From assembly GCF_023278045.1 (NCBI RefSeq), contig NZ_CP056783.1, positions 1,459,501 to 1,523,500 on the forward strand: a DNA stretch of 64,000 nt, read 5' to 3'. The stretch comes from Flavobacterium sp. K5-23 (lineage in GTDB: Bacteria > Bacteroidota > Bacteroidia > Flavobacteriales > Flavobacteriaceae). The notes under the pieces were generated by a model that worked only from the letters and a program-made list of their open reading frames with translations, was not told the origin of the DNA and did no database searches. Positions 37,403 to 47,563 of the stretch are shown here, piece by piece; the first letter of the stretch is position 1, and each line of letters begins with the position of its first letter. Position numbers and translations under genes: made by a program.

Positions 37403-37410
37403 CAAATATA
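37403..37410 (-). promoter_or_regulatory. -7 promoter element four bases before the rlmB ATG
   Basis: The minus strand reads TATATTTG, then CACC, then ATG. The terminator of the second susCD pair lies just upstream, so rlmB has its own transcription start, predicted leaderless. Confidence 0.65.
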
Positions 37411-37411
37411 T

Positions 37412-37446
37412 AAAAAAAAACCACCACTATTTAAAGTGATGGTTTT
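37412..37446 (-). terminator. Intrinsic terminator of the second susCD pair
   Basis: AACCACCACT (37419-37428) pairs with AGTGATGGTT (37435-37444) around ATTTAA. The single mismatch is a G-U wobble on the minus-strand RNA only, which fixes the direction. A U run follows from the A-tract at 37412-37420. Confidence 0.85.
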
Positions 37447-37466
37447 TTAGATATTGTAATCCTTTA

Positions 37467-38924
37467 TTAGTTGTTTACTGGTGTTTTAGTAACAATTGTT
37501 GGGATAGGTTTCGGTGTATTAGGATTAGCATTAATCTCAACTTGTGGGTATAAAAACCTTTGAGGAGTACCTGCATTTCCTGCTTTTAATTGAATACCTG
37601 CTAAATTGTTAGTTCTACCAAAGTCAGTGAAACCTTCAAATGATCCAATAAAATAAATATATCTTTCTTGGTATATTTCTCTTAATAAAGCATTTTGATT
37701 AGAAAGACTTCCAGATACATTTTCCATTCCTGCAATTGCAAAATCAAGAGCGTCATATGGTAAGTATCTAAATGATTCGCCATAATAACCCGCATTGTCA
37801 ATACCAATAGAATAACCAGTATTTAATAATGCTCTATAATTATTGTAAGATGTTAATCCTGTTACAAATGATGTTCTAGCATCTGCTTCTGAAATAATTA
37901 ATAACATTTCACCATAAGTTACTAATGGCATAGATGTACTAGTTCCAAATCTTCCGTCTGGTTCACCCCAGTCAAATTGACTGTTAATGTTCATTTCATA
38001 TATCGGGAAATAATACCATCCCGGTAAATATGTGTACAAAAATCTTGCAGATTCATCCGTTTTTGCGTTACCTCTGTATAAAGCATTAGATGGATCTAAT
38101 ATTCTAGCAGCATAACCGTCACCTGACATATAATCATCTCTGTCGTAAACTAAAAATGAATAAAAAGGATTGAAACTTTGTCCGTATGAATTACCGAACT
38201 TAGCTTTGAAATCACCTGAAGGATTGCTAATACCTAAAACTGCATTTGCTTTAGCACTAGGGTAATTTTTAACGTGAAGATAAAATTTTGCTTTAAGTGA
38301 ATAAGCTAACTTTATCCATTTAGCAGCATCACCTTCATAGTAAATGTCTTTACCGCTTGGGATTCCTTTTCCAGTTGTAGCTTGCAAATTAGTGATCGCT
38401 TGATCTAATAAAGTTTGCATTTTAGCATAAATAGATGCCTGAGTATCATATTTAGGAGTAAGGTTTTTACCAGTAATGTCAATCTCAGAATAAGGAGCGT
38501 CACCCCATAGTGAAGTTACAGTACCCATACAGTGTGCTTCAATAACTTGAGCAGCACCTTTTAATCTTGGGTTTAGTTCTTTACCAGCTTTTTCTTGAGT
38601 GATTTTAGCTTGAGTAATACAGTTTACATAAGCATTATTCCAACTATCGTCAAATTCTGACGCAGTTGTATTGTTCCAGTTATTTAAGGAAACATATTGT
38701 CTATTCTCACCATTTGCTTGGTTTAACCAAAGCATGGCATTTCTTGTAGTCGAACTAGTTTGAAAAAACTGATTAGCCAAAAGTACTCCTTGGAATAAAT
38801 TTGTAGCATCAGAATCTGTCAAGTTGTCTGGATCTACATTCATGTCTTCAACAAAACTTGTACAACTAAAAACTGATGCAATAAGTAAGCAAAGACTCGC
38901 TTTTTTTATAAAAATATTTTTCAT
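37467..38924 (-). CDS. SusD-like nutrient-binding lipoprotein, SusD-like_2 type (pair 2)
   Basis: The lipobox ends SVFSC, with lipidated C21. The 485-residue sequence (NVDPDNLTDSDATNLFQGV near the N-terminus, then LNQANGENRQY) belongs to the SusD/RagB group usually called SusD-like_2, distinct from the SusD of pair 1. A surface lipoprotein working with the SusC encoded four bases upstream is expected. No polysaccharide-degrading gene is adjacent, so the ligand could be a peptide or another oligomer. Confidence 0.9.
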   Translation of the reverse strand: MKNIFIKKASLCLLIASVFSCTSFVEDMNVDPDNLTDSDATNLFQGVLLANQFFQTSSTTRNAMLWLNQANGENRQYVSLNNWNNTTASEFDDSWNNAYVNCITQAKITQEKAGKELNPRLKGAAQVIEAHCMGTVTSLWGDAPYSEIDITGKNLTPKYDTQASIYAKMQTLLDQAITNLQATTGKGIPSGKDIYYEGDAAKWIKLAYSLKAKFYLHVKNYPSAKANAVLGISNPSGDFKAKFGNSYGQSFNPFYSFLVYDRDDYMSGDGYAARILDPSNALYRGNAKTDESARFLYTYLPGWYYFPIYEMNINSQFDWGEPDGRFGTSTSMPLVTYGEMLLIISEADARTSFVTGLTSYNNYRALLNTGYSIGIDNAGYYGESFRYLPYDALDFAIAGMENVSGSLSNQNALLREIYQERYIYFIGSFEGFTDFGRTNNLAGIQLKAGNAGTPQRFLYPQVEINANPNTPKPIPTIVTKTPVNN

Positions 38925-38928
38925 TTTT

Positions 38929-41900
38929 TTAGAATTTTAAGTTTACGCTAAATATTAAAGATTTAGTGTTTGGACTGTTGAAATATTGTAATCCTCTTCC
39001 GTTAGATCCTCCAGTTAGGTTAGTTTCAGGATCTTGACCTAGATCTTTAGCTTCTGTCCATAACCATAAGTTTCTACCTGTTCCTGAGAAAGTGATACTT
39101 TCAACTCCTACTTTACTATCTTTTAATTTTAATGAATATGAAAGTGTTAACTCTCTCCATTTAACCCAAGAAGCAGATTTAATAAATTGCTCACCTACTG
39201 GACCAAATCCACCACCTAAACTTTGGTACCATGATTGATCTAATAATACTGGACCAGCTCCAAAGTCTCTAATGTTACCTCTAATTGTTCCAACTGGAAT
39301 AGTACTTCCAGAGTAATTTTTTAATGGTGTAGTTAAAGTAGCTTCATTTGCAGTTTCCCATGTTCTACCAAAGTTGTTTAATGCTCCATTCGTACCATCC
39401 CATAAGTCACCTCCAATAGAAGCATCAAATAAAGTGCTTATTTTAAAGTTTTTGTATGAAATAGATGTTCCGATAGCACCTCTCCAATCTGGATTAGGAT
39501 CTCCAATTACACCTTCTGAATTAGCTACAGTTGGGAAACCGTTAGCGTCTAATATCATTTTTCCGGTTGTGTCTCTGTCAAATTGACCTCCCCAAAGAAC
39601 TCCTAAAGGTTGACCTAATACTGCACGAGAAGACGAACCTGTAAATCCGTTTAAGAATAAAGATTCAGTTCCTTCTAATTTAGTTACTTTGTTTCTGTTT
39701 CTACTCCAGTTTCCAAAAACATTCCATTTAATAGCTGAAGTAGACGATAATAAATTAGCGTCAAATTCAATTTCTAGACCTTTGTTTTCAATTGTAGCAA
39801 AATTTCCATATATACTACTGTAAGTTGAACTACCGTTTAATGGCACATCTACTAATAAATCTTTAGTTTCATTTGAGTAATATGTAGCATTTATTTTAAC
39901 ATTGTTAAAAAATTCTAAATCTGCACCTACTTCAAATTCTGTTTTGATTTCAGGCTTCAAATTTGGATTACCAGCTGTACCAGATCTTTGGAATGAACCA
40001 TTGTAAACACCTGAATCATATGCAGGACCCCATCCTTCAGCACCTACAGCTGAGTTGAAATAAGTAACTCCAGAATATGGTCTTGGGATAGAAGCAATTT
40101 GACCGAATGTTAATCTTAATTTACCGTCTGTAAGTATTTTGCTATCCATGTCTTTTGTGAACTTGTATGCAAATTCAGCAGTTGGGTAGAAATATACTTT
40201 CAAATTTGGATCGTAAGAAGAAGATGTCTCTAAACGTCCACCTACAGTTAAGAATAAATAATTTTTATAATCAAAAGCTGTAGAGAAATAAGCACCGCTT
40301 AATCTTGAGCTTGTTCTGTTTAAAAATGTTGTTTTATCAACGATTAGTGCATTGTCATATGAAAACGCATTGTTGTCTAATAAGAAGTTTTTATAAGTAC
40401 CACCTCTTGAGTCATAACTTGATTGAGCAAAGTTTATACCTGTTAAATAGTTTAAACCTATGTTTTCGCTAATGTTAACATCTCCTAATGCAATAAAATC
40501 AACATTGTATTGTTGGAAATCAGTTACGCTTTCTGTAGCATTACCGTTTCCACCATTTTCTGCTGAGTTTTTAGGAAACATACTGATTCTCTTGTCACTA
40601 TATCCATCTAAACCTAGTCTTCCAACTAATGTTAACCATTTGTTCACATCATGTTTTAATTCAAAACCTGCAACATAACGGTCTACCGTGTTAGGGTTTT
40701 TTTGAACATTTGTAGTCCATAATGGGTTGTTATAACTTGGATTTGAATCTCCATCGTACGTACCAACATCTTGTCTGTATGCTCTATGGCTATTAAAAGA
40801 GGGTACTCCGCTTCTAAAATTTGTTCCGATATAATCTCTGTTGTCAAAATCTGCAGGAGATCTGTATAATCCTAAGAATAATCCAGCTAAATTAGATCCC
40901 TGTTGTGTTCTGTTTGAGTTGATAGAAGAATATCCAAATTTACTTTTAAAGCTTGTTTTTTCACCTATTTTTGATTCAGATGAGAAGTCAATACTTGTTC
41001 TTTCGTAATCTGCATTTCTAACAACACCTTCTTGGTTTGTGTTTCCTATTCCTAAATAAAAGTTAGTGTTGTCTCCACCACCACTAATACCAATATGATT
41101 GTCAATGTTGTAACCATCTCCTAACACTGAATCCATATTAGAATCATTGAAATTTGCTGTACTTCTTTTTCCGCCTGTAGCAATTGGATAAATAGTAGCT
41201 CCACCTTGAGAAACAAAATATTGTCCAGAAGTGTCAAAAACGTCTAATCCACCTGCTCTTGTAGCAATTTTATCCCCGTATGAATTCGCATTGTTTTTTC
41301 TCCAAGAACCATTTAATCCTTGTCCAAAACGATCTTGAAGTTCCATTCTTACGTTAACCTTATCGAATGATACGCTAGAGTTAATATCCACAGATATTTT
41401 TCCTCTTTTACCTTTTTTTGTTGTAATAAGAATTACACCATTAGATGCTCTATATCCCCAAAGTGCTGCAGCTGAAGCTCCTTTTAGAACTTGTACTGAT
41501 GCAATGTCGTTAGGGTTGATGTCATTTAATCTACTTTGTTGTCCTACCCCAGCAGTTCCTCCACCAAGTTCGTCATTTGTAACTGGGTTACCATCAATAA
41601 CGTAAAGCGGTTGAGTTGATCCTGTAATAGAGTTTTGACCTCTAATTTGTACGTATGCTCCTGATCCTGGATCTCCAGAGTTAGATACGATACTTACACT
41701 TGAAGCTTTAGCAGATAAACTTTTCAATACAGATGTTTCACCTGAATTTTTAAGTACATCCCCTTTTACTTTAGAATAAGATGAAGCACTTTGGTTTTTT
41801 TTAACCTCGATACCAAGTACGTTAATCACAACTCCTTCAAGTTCGAAAGCGTCATCCTTCATTTTCACTTTAAGGTTTGTTGATGATGCGTTCATTTCTT

Positions 41901-42141
41901 GGGTTTTCATACCAATGTAGCTAAAAATCAAGACTTGGCTTGATGTTGCATTGATGGTGAATTTACCATCGAAATCAGTTTGGGCTCCGGTTTTGGTTCC
42001 TTTAACTAATACACTCACACCTGGTAAAGGCATTCCTGCATTATCAGAAACAACACCCGAAACGGCTCTCTCTTGCGCAAAAGTTAGTTGCGCCACTAGT
42101 ACTAATAATAGTACTAAGAATCCATTGAACTTTAGTTTCAT
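38929..42141 (-). CDS. SusC/RagA-family TonB-dependent transporter (pair 2)
   Basis: The 1070-residue protein has a signal peptide, a CarboxypepD_reg domain (VSGVVSDNAGMPLPGVSVLV), the plug (PLYVIDGNPVTND, ALWGYRASNGVILITTKKG) and a barrel ending LIFSVNLKF. Its signal peptide (MKLKFNGFLVLLLVLVAQLT) closely matches that of the first SusC, while the rest differs, so the two are old paralogues. The 85-base gap to the preceding same-strand Omp85-like gene holds no TAnnTTTG match, and read-through from that gene is possible. Confidence 0.94.
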   Translation of the reverse strand: MKLKFNGFLVLLLVLVAQLTFAQERAVSGVVSDNAGMPLPGVSVLVKGTKTGAQTDFDGKFTINATSSQVLIFSYIGMKTQEMNASSTNLKVKMKDDAFELEGVVINVLGIEVKKNQSASSYSKVKGDVLKNSGETSVLKSLSAKASSVSIVSNSGDPGSGAYVQIRGQNSITGSTQPLYVIDGNPVTNDELGGGTAGVGQQSRLNDINPNDIASVQVLKGASAAALWGYRASNGVILITTKKGKRGKISVDINSSVSFDKVNVRMELQDRFGQGLNGSWRKNNANSYGDKIATRAGGLDVFDTSGQYFVSQGGATIYPIATGGKRSTANFNDSNMDSVLGDGYNIDNHIGISGGGDNTNFYLGIGNTNQEGVVRNADYERTSIDFSSESKIGEKTSFKSKFGYSSINSNRTQQGSNLAGLFLGLYRSPADFDNRDYIGTNFRSGVPSFNSHRAYRQDVGTYDGDSNPSYNNPLWTTNVQKNPNTVDRYVAGFELKHDVNKWLTLVGRLGLDGYSDKRISMFPKNSAENGGNGNATESVTDFQQYNVDFIALGDVNISENIGLNYLTGINFAQSSYDSRGGTYKNFLLDNNAFSYDNALIVDKTTFLNRTSSRLSGAYFSTAFDYKNYLFLTVGGRLETSSSYDPNLKVYFYPTAEFAYKFTKDMDSKILTDGKLRLTFGQIASIPRPYSGVTYFNSAVGAEGWGPAYDSGVYNGSFQRSGTAGNPNLKPEIKTEFEVGADLEFFNNVKINATYYSNETKDLLVDVPLNGSSTYSSIYGNFATIENKGLEIEFDANLLSSTSAIKWNVFGNWSRNRNKVTKLEGTESLFLNGFTGSSSRAVLGQPLGVLWGGQFDRDTTGKMILDANGFPTVANSEGVIGDPNPDWRGAIGTSISYKNFKISTLFDASIGGDLWDGTNGALNNFGRTWETANEATLTTPLKNYSGSTIPVGTIRGNIRDFGAGPVLLDQSWYQSLGGGFGPVGEQFIKSASWVKWRELTLSYSLKLKDSKVGVESITFSGTGRNLWLWTEAKDLGQDPETNLTGGSNGRGLQYFNSPNTKSLIFSVNLKF

Positions 42142-42226
42142 TTTTAATTATTTTGAATTAGTTTCACAAAACTCTTAATAATATGTTAACAATCCTAATA
42201 TTTGAAACTCTTTTTTTTATATGTAT

Positions 42227-43918
42227 CTAAAATTTAACATTATAACATAATTGTATAATTGTGTTATAAAATTTAATTTTTTGACCTTCTTTGCTTCCGT
42301 TTGCTGCTGATAAATTTAGTAAGCCGCTTTTTGTTTTTATTCCCATTCCGATCCCTAGCCCTAATAATGTTTTGTTGTTGTCTTTTTTATCTATTATTGT
42401 TGGGTCGTATGATATGCTGTAATCCGTGATAGTATGGACATATGTATTGGAGGATAAAATGTATCGGTATTCTGTAGAAAGGGCGTATAGAAAATTTGCT
42501 TGAAGGCTGTTTTCCTCAAACCCTCTAATTGAATTAATTCCGCCAAAGCGAATAAGTTCATTTGTTAAGTAGTTGTCGCTTTTTAAGTAGTGTAATTGAC
42601 TATTTATATTGATTATGTTTTTGTTGTTTAAATGAAAATTATGTATTCCTTGTAGGTTTATGAAGTATTGATTGTTTGTTGGGGTCGAATTTTGTGTTTG
42701 ATTTCTTTTTCCTGTTCCTGTTGTTATAGTATAGCTTGTTTCTGTGGGGAATAACGGGTTTGTGTTGTCAGTTTTTAAGTAGATCAACTTTGATGTGATA
42801 AATTTGTTTTTAAAGTCGCTTATGTTATTGTTGTTTGTGTTTTGAATATCGCTTGATTCGGTTGTTTGGTATCCGAGGTAAAGTCTAGTGTTGTAATTTA
42901 AGAAATAACTTATGTCTAATTCTGTTTTTGTGTTTTGAAAAACGGTGTCTTGTTTGAAAATGTTTATCTGTGCTTTTAGTCCTATTGGACTTTTAAATAG
43001 ATAGGGTATTTCAATATTTGATCTAAATATTTTTTGTTTATTACCGTCGCTTTTCCAAAACAATGAAAATTGTTCGCCTGCTTTTAATGTGTTTTTAAGT
43101 GTTAAGTCTAAGTAGCCTTTGAATTCTATTTTATTGCTTTCGTTATTCCCGAAGCCAATGAAACCATCAAAATTATTTGCTTTGCTTTTTTTTAGATAGA
43201 TGTAGACTTTGGTGCTATCTTTTGTGAATAATATTTCTGGATATTTTGTTTGCCTTACAAAACCTAAATTTTCAAAATCGTCATGAATTTCTTTTGTAAT
43301 TTTTTTATTAAAAGTTTTGTTTTTGTATTTACGATTGATTTGCGCTAAATGCCCTTTCGGAAAATTCAGATTTCTTTCATTTAGAATAATTGCATTTAAT
43401 TTTCTCAAATTGTTTGTTTCAATTATTAAATCTGCTAAGAGAATATTTTTTTGTTTTTTTATATTCTCCAGTTTGAGTTTAGCTAGAGAGAATCCTTTTT
43501 GTTCTAGCTTTTTTAAATTTTCGTTTAAAAAAGTTTCGATTTGTTGAAAAGCTATTTTAATTGTGTCCTTTTTTGTTTCGAATATGTTTAAATCTTCATT
43601 AGTTTTATTGTTACCTATATATATATGTACGCTTTTTATTTTTACTCCTAATTTTATTTTGGCGTAAAAAGAGGAGTCGTTTGTTTTGTTATTTTCTGTA
43701 ATTTGGTTTTCAATATATCCTGTTTTCGTGAGTTTTTGAGCTAGTTTGTTAATTTCCTCTTTTATGGATTTTGCGTTTTTGTGTATCTGGGTATAGTTTA
43801 AGGAGTCTATGGTTTTATTTTCAACTTGGTTACTTCCTTCTATTTTTAAGCGTATATTTTGGGCTGTGCATTGCAGGTTTATTGTAAATATTAATATATA
43901 TATGAGGATTTGTTTCAA
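42227..43918 (-). CDS. Omp85-superfamily outer-membrane protein
   Basis: The 563-residue protein has a signal peptide (MKQILIYILIFTINLQCTAQ), then a POTRA-like periplasmic region (about residues 25-250). The C-terminal beta-barrel carries the Omp85 signature RFGGINSIRGFEEN near residue 460 and ends in aromatic CYNVKF. It is shorter than BamA (about 800 residues), so it is more like a TamA- or TpsB-type translocase or a Bacteroidota-specific paralogue. The start codon is TTG at 43918; no ATG fits the signal peptide. Its composition is strongly Lys/Asn-rich, unlike the neighbouring ribosomal genes. Confidence 0.82.
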   Translation of the reverse strand: MKQILIYILIFTINLQCTAQNIRLKIEGSNQVENKTIDSLNYTQIHKNAKSIKEEINKLAQKLTKTGYIENQITENNKTNDSSFYAKIKLGVKIKSVHIYIGNNKTNEDLNIFETKKDTIKIAFQQIETFLNENLKKLEQKGFSLAKLKLENIKKQKNILLADLIIETNNLRKLNAIILNERNLNFPKGHLAQINRKYKNKTFNKKITKEIHDDFENLGFVRQTKYPEILFTKDSTKVYIYLKKSKANNFDGFIGFGNNESNKIEFKGYLDLTLKNTLKAGEQFSLFWKSDGNKQKIFRSNIEIPYLFKSPIGLKAQINIFKQDTVFQNTKTELDISYFLNYNTRLYLGYQTTESSDIQNTNNNNISDFKNKFITSKLIYLKTDNTNPLFPTETSYTITTGTGKRNQTQNSTPTNNQYFINLQGIHNFHLNNKNIININSQLHYLKSDNYLTNELIRFGGINSIRGFEENSLQANFLYALSTEYRYILSSNTYVHTITDYSISYDPTIIDKKDNNKTLLGLGIGMGIKTKSGLLNLSAANGSKEGQKIKFYNTIIQLCYNVKF

Positions 43919-43972
43919 TGGAATTTTATGTTTGATGTGTGTATTGCAAATATCTTATTTTTTGTTAAGAAT

Positions 43973-43980
43973 CAAATGTA
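43973..43980 (-). promoter_or_regulatory. -7 promoter element of the Omp85-like gene
   Basis: The minus strand reads TACATTTG, matching TAnnTTTG, 54 bases before the TTG start. It lies back to back with the rpsL promoter. Confidence 0.5.
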
Positions 43981-44013
43981 TAAATAATCTTGTTGAAAAT
44001 TAATGGATTAACG

Positions 44014-44044
44014 TTTGTAGAGTAAAAAATAAGTTATACATTTG
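44014..44044 (+). promoter_or_regulatory. Promoter of the str operon (rpsL)
   Basis: A -33 element TTTG (44014-44017) and a -7 element TACATTTG (44037-44044) are 19 bases apart, as in Bacteroidota housekeeping promoters. The block GTTATACATTTGCAAC is almost identical to the rplC promoter. The leader then shows a small CCCG/CGGG hairpin (44049-44063). Confidence 0.8.
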
Positions 44045-44098
44045 CAACCCCGTAAAAAGCGGGAATTTAATATACATAATAAATTTTTAGTATTAATT

Positions 44099-44482
44099 AT
44101 GCCAACAATTCAACAATTAGTAAGAACAGGAAGAACTCAGATAACTAAGAAGAGTAAATCGGTTGCTTTAGATTCTTGTCCTCAAAGAAGAGGGGTTTGT
44201 ACGCGTGTTTACACTACAACACCTAAAAAACCAAACTCTGCAATGCGTAAAGTAGCGCGTGTACGTTTGACAAATGGTAATGAAGTAAATGCCTACATCC
44301 CTGGAGAAGGACACAATTTACAAGAACACTCGATAGTATTAGTTAGGGGTGGAAGGGTAAAAGATTTACCAGGAGTTAGATATCACATCGTTCGTGGTGC
44401 GCTTGATACGTCAGGAGTAGCAGGAAGAACGCAAAGGAGATCTAAGTATGGTGCTAAACGCCCAAAAGAAGCAAAAAAGTAA
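44099..44482 (+). CDS. rpsL: 30S ribosomal protein S12
   Basis: S12 lines the decoding centre. The start is the ATG at 44099 ([12 protein letters not shown], 127 residues), the universal N-terminus; a longer open frame from 44042 begins inside the promoter. The segments TPKKPNSA and [12 protein letters not shown], which hold the lysines changed in streptomycin-resistant mutants, are wild type. A 71-base gap to rpsG follows, unusually long for this cluster. Confidence 0.97.
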
Positions 44483-44553
44483 TTTAAAACGTTGCGCTTA
44501 AAGATGTGATTTATTGCATTCAATTAGGTGTGGCATTTTATTAAAAAAAAGAC
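44483..44553 (+). promoter_or_regulatory. rpsL-rpsG intercistronic region, possible S7 autoregulatory site
   Basis: The position equals that of the S7 operator in the E. coli str operon. Possible pairings are AAGATG (44501-44506) with CATTTT (44534-44539, one G-U), and an inner ATTG/CAAT hairpin (44513-44524). The structure is weak, so the call rests mainly on position. A poly-A tract precedes the rpsG start. Confidence 0.35.
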
Positions 44554-45030
44554 ATGAGAAAAAGAGCGGCAAAGAAAAGACCACTTTTACCAGATCCAAG
44601 GTTTAATGACCAATTGGTAACACGTTTTGTGAACAACTTAATGTGGGATGGTAAGAAATCGACAGCTTTTAAAGTATTTTATGATGCAATTGACATTATA
44701 GAATCAAAAAAGCAAGATGCAGAAAAATCATCATTAGAAATATGGAAAGATGCTTTAACAAACGTTATGCCTCACGTAGAAGTACGTAGTCGTAGAGTTG
44801 GTGGTGCTACATTCCAGATTCCAATGCAAATTAGACCAGATAGAAAAATTTCTTATGCGATGAAGTGGTTGATACTTTATTCTAGAAGAAGAAATGAGAA
44901 ATCTATGGCTCAAAAATTAGCATCAGAATGTTTAGCTGCGGCTAAAGAAGAAGGTGCTGCTGTTAAGAAAAGAATGGATACTCACAAAATGGCAGAAGCT
45001 AACAAAGCTTTCTCTCACTTTAGATTTTAA
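44554..45030 (+). CDS. rpsG: 30S ribosomal protein S7
   Basis: S7 starts assembly of the 30S head and contacts tRNA at the E site. The 158-residue sequence ([20 protein letters not shown], then [17 protein letters not shown]) is complete. In E. coli S7 represses its own operon by binding the gap before its gene; the gap here is the longest in the str group. fusA begins 10 bases later. Confidence 0.97.
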   Translation: MRKRAAKKRPLLPDPRFNDQLVTRFVNNLMWDGKKSTAFKVFYDAIDIIESKKQDAEKSSLEIWKDALTNVMPHVEVRSRRVGGATFQIPMQIRPDRKISYAMKWLILYSRRRNEKSMAQKLASECLAAAKEEGAAVKKRMDTHKMAEANKAFSHFRF

Positions 45031-45040
45031 TTCATAAGAA

Positions 45041-47197
45041 ATGGCTAGAGACTTAAAATATACAAGAAACATTGGAATCGCTGCTCACATTGATGCTGGT
45101 AAAACAACAACAACAGAGCGTATTCTTTTTTATACTGGTAAATCACATAAAATTGGTGAAGTACACGATGGTGCTGCAACAATGGACTGGATGGCTCAAG
45201 AGCAAGAAAGAGGTATTACAATTACATCTGCAGCGACTACTTGTGAGTGGAATTTCCCAACTACGCAAGGTAAGCCGTTACCGGAAACATTGCCTTACCA
45301 CTTTAATATTATTGATACTCCTGGACACGTTGACTTTACAGTTGAAGTAAACCGTTCATTACGTGTTCTTGATGGTTTAGTTTTCTTATTTAGTGCTGTT
45401 GATGGTGTTGAGCCACAATCAGAAACTAACTGGAGGCTAGCTGATCAATACAGAGTTCCACGTATTGGATTCGTTAATAAAATGGATAGACAAGGATCTA
45501 ACTTTTTGATGGTATGTCAACAAGTAAGAGATATGTTGAAATCTAATGCTGTTGCAATCACTTTGCCAATTGGTGAAGAAAATGATTTCAAAGGTGTGGT
45601 AGACTTGGTGAAAAACCAAGCTATTGTATGGCATGAAGAAGGTTTAGGAGCTACATATGATATTGTGCCTATTCCTGAAGACATGCTTGAAGAGGTTAAA
45701 GAATACAGATCTATTCTTATCGAAGCAGTTGCTGATTATGATGAGAATTTGCTTGAAAAATTTATGGAAGATGAAAACTCTATTACTGAGGAGGAAATCA
45801 ACATAGCTTTAAGAGCGGCTGTTATGGATATGGCTATCATTCCTATGATTGCTGGTTCTTCTTTCAAAAATAAAGGTGTTCAATTCATGTTAGATGCGGT
45901 ATGTAAATACTTACCATCTCCAATGGACAAAGACGGGATTGAAGGAATTCATCCTGATGATGCTGAATTATTAGAAGAAGATCAAGTTAAAATTTTACGT
46001 AAACCAGATGTAAAGGAGCCATTCGCTGCTTTGGCATTTAAGATCGCTACTGACCCATTCGTTGGACGTTTGGCTTTCTTCCGTGCTTATTCTGGACGTT
46101 TAGATGCGGGTTCTTATGTTTTGAACACTCGTTCAGGAAATAAAGAAAGAATATCTCGTATTTACCAAATGCATGCTAACAAGCAAAACCCAATCGATTA
46201 TATCGAAGCAGGTGATATTGGAGCGGCAGTAGGATTTAAGGATATCAAAACTGGAGATACATTGTGTGATGAAAAACACCCAATAATTCTTGAGTCAATG
46301 AAATTCCCTGCACCGGTAATTGGTATTGCAATTGAGCCTAAAACTAAAGCTGACGTTGATAAAATGGGTATGGCTTTAGCTAAATTAGCTGAAGAGGATC
46401 CTACATTTACTGTTAGAACTGATGAAGCTTCGGGTCAAACTATTATCTCTGGTATGGGTGAGCTTCACTTAGATATCTTAGTTGATAGAATGCGTCGTGA
46501 ATTTAAAGTTGAAGTGAACCAAGGTGAGCCTCAAGTTGAATACAAAGAAGCTTTTACAAAAGTTGCTCAACACAGAGAAACATACAAGAAACAATCTGGA
46601 GGTCGTGGTAAATTCGGTGATATCGTATTTAAACTAGAGCCTGCTGAAGAAGTTGACGGTAAGGCTGCTGTAGGTTTGCAATTTGTGAATGCGGTAAAAG
46701 GTGGTAACGTTCCTAAAGAATATATCCCTTCTGTTGAAAAAGGTTTCAGAGAAGCTATGAAAACAGGTCCTTTAGCAGGATACCAGGTTGATAGTTTGAA
46801 AGTAACTTTATTAGATGGGTCTTTTCATCCAGTCGATTCTGATGCACTTTCTTTTGAACTTGCAGCTAGAATGGGGTACAGAGAAGTAGCTAAAGCTGCT
46901 GGAGCTGTAATTCTTGAGCCAATCATGAAAATGGAAGTTATTACACCAGAAGAAAACATGGGAGATATCGTTGGAGATATTAACCGTCGTAGAGGTCAGG
47001 TTAATGACATGGGTGACAGAGCTGGTGCTAAAACCATCAAAGCAGATGTGCCATTATCAGAAATGTTTGGTTATGTAACAACGTTAAGAACACTTTCATC
47101 AGGTAGAGCAACTTCAACAATGGAATTCTCTCACTATGCTGAAACACCTTCTAATATTTCAGAAGCAGTTATCAAAAAAGCAAAAGGAAACGCTTAA
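45041..47197 (+). CDS. fusA: Elongation factor G
   Basis: EF-G drives translocation with GTP. The P-loop AHIDAGKTT is at residues 16-24, followed by the switch [17 protein letters not shown] and NKMDR. Domains II to V follow, to residue 718. The length and motifs fit the ribosomal-cluster EF-G1. tuf does not follow, unlike in E. coli; rpsJ starts 11 bases downstream, joining the str and S10 groups. Confidence 0.97.
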   Translation: MARDLKYTRNIGIAAHIDAGKTTTTERILFYTGKSHKIGEVHDGAATMDWMAQEQERGITITSAATTCEWNFPTTQGKPLPETLPYHFNIIDTPGHVDFTVEVNRSLRVLDGLVFLFSAVDGVEPQSETNWRLADQYRVPRIGFVNKMDRQGSNFLMVCQQVRDMLKSNAVAITLPIGEENDFKGVVDLVKNQAIVWHEEGLGATYDIVPIPEDMLEEVKEYRSILIEAVADYDENLLEKFMEDENSITEEEINIALRAAVMDMAIIPMIAGSSFKNKGVQFMLDAVCKYLPSPMDKDGIEGIHPDDAELLEEDQVKILRKPDVKEPFAALAFKIATDPFVGRLAFFRAYSGRLDAGSYVLNTRSGNKERISRIYQMHANKQNPIDYIEAGDIGAAVGFKDIKTGDTLCDEKHPIILESMKFPAPVIGIAIEPKTKADVDKMGMALAKLAEEDPTFTVRTDEASGQTIISGMGELHLDILVDRMRREFKVEVNQGEPQVEYKEAFTKVAQHRETYKKQSGGRGKFGDIVFKLEPAEEVDGKAAVGLQFVNAVKGGNVPKEYIPSVEKGFREAMKTGPLAGYQVDSLKVTLLDGSFHPVDSDALSFELAARMGYREVAKAAGAVILEPIMKMEVITPEENMGDIVGDINRRRGQVNDMGDRAGAKTIKADVPLSEMFGYVTTLRTLSSGRATSTMEFSHYAETPSNISEAVIKKAKGNA

Positions 47198-47208
47198 TCT
47201 TTAAGAAA

Positions 47209-47514
47209 ATGAGTCAAAAAATCAGAATAAAACTAAAATCTTACGATCACATGTTGGTAGACAAGTCTGCTGAGAAGATCGTAAAAACGGTAAAAAGTAC
47301 CGGTGCAGTAGTAACAGGACCAATTCCATTACCAACTCACAAAAAACTTTTCACAGTACTACGTTCTCCACACGTTAACAAAAAAGCTAGAGAGCAATTC
47401 GAAGTAATGTCATACAAGAGATTGATCGACATTTATTCATCTTCATCAAAAACTATTGATGCATTGATGAAACTTGAATTACCTTCTGGAGTTGAAGTAG
47501 AGATCAAAGTTTAA
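47209..47514 (+). CDS. rpsJ: 30S ribosomal protein S10
   Basis: S10 (NusE) is a 30S head protein that also takes part in transcription antitermination. The 101-residue sequence ([34 protein letters not shown]) is complete. Here it ends the str transcript: a 156-base gap with a new promoter separates it from rplC, so S10 is uncoupled from the operon that normally bears its name. Confidence 0.97.
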   Translation: MSQKIRIKLKSYDHMLVDKSAEKIVKTVKSTGAVVTGPIPLPTHKKLFTVLRSPHVNKKAREQFEVMSYKRLIDIYSSSSKTIDALMKLELPSGVEVEIKV

Positions 47515-47563
47515 GTAGCTTACTAGTAAGAAAAGGGCACAATATTTAGGTGGAAAATATTTT

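Noticed and set aside
31491..42141. Calling this a polysaccharide utilisation locus
   Set aside because: No carbohydrate-active enzyme or regulator gene is present next to either SusCD pair.
44042..44098. Upstream extension of rpsL
   Set aside because: It starts inside the -7 promoter element and precedes the universal S12 N-terminus.
47515..47563. CTTACTAGTAAG palindrome after rpsJ as a terminator
   Set aside because: The loop is only two bases and no T run follows.
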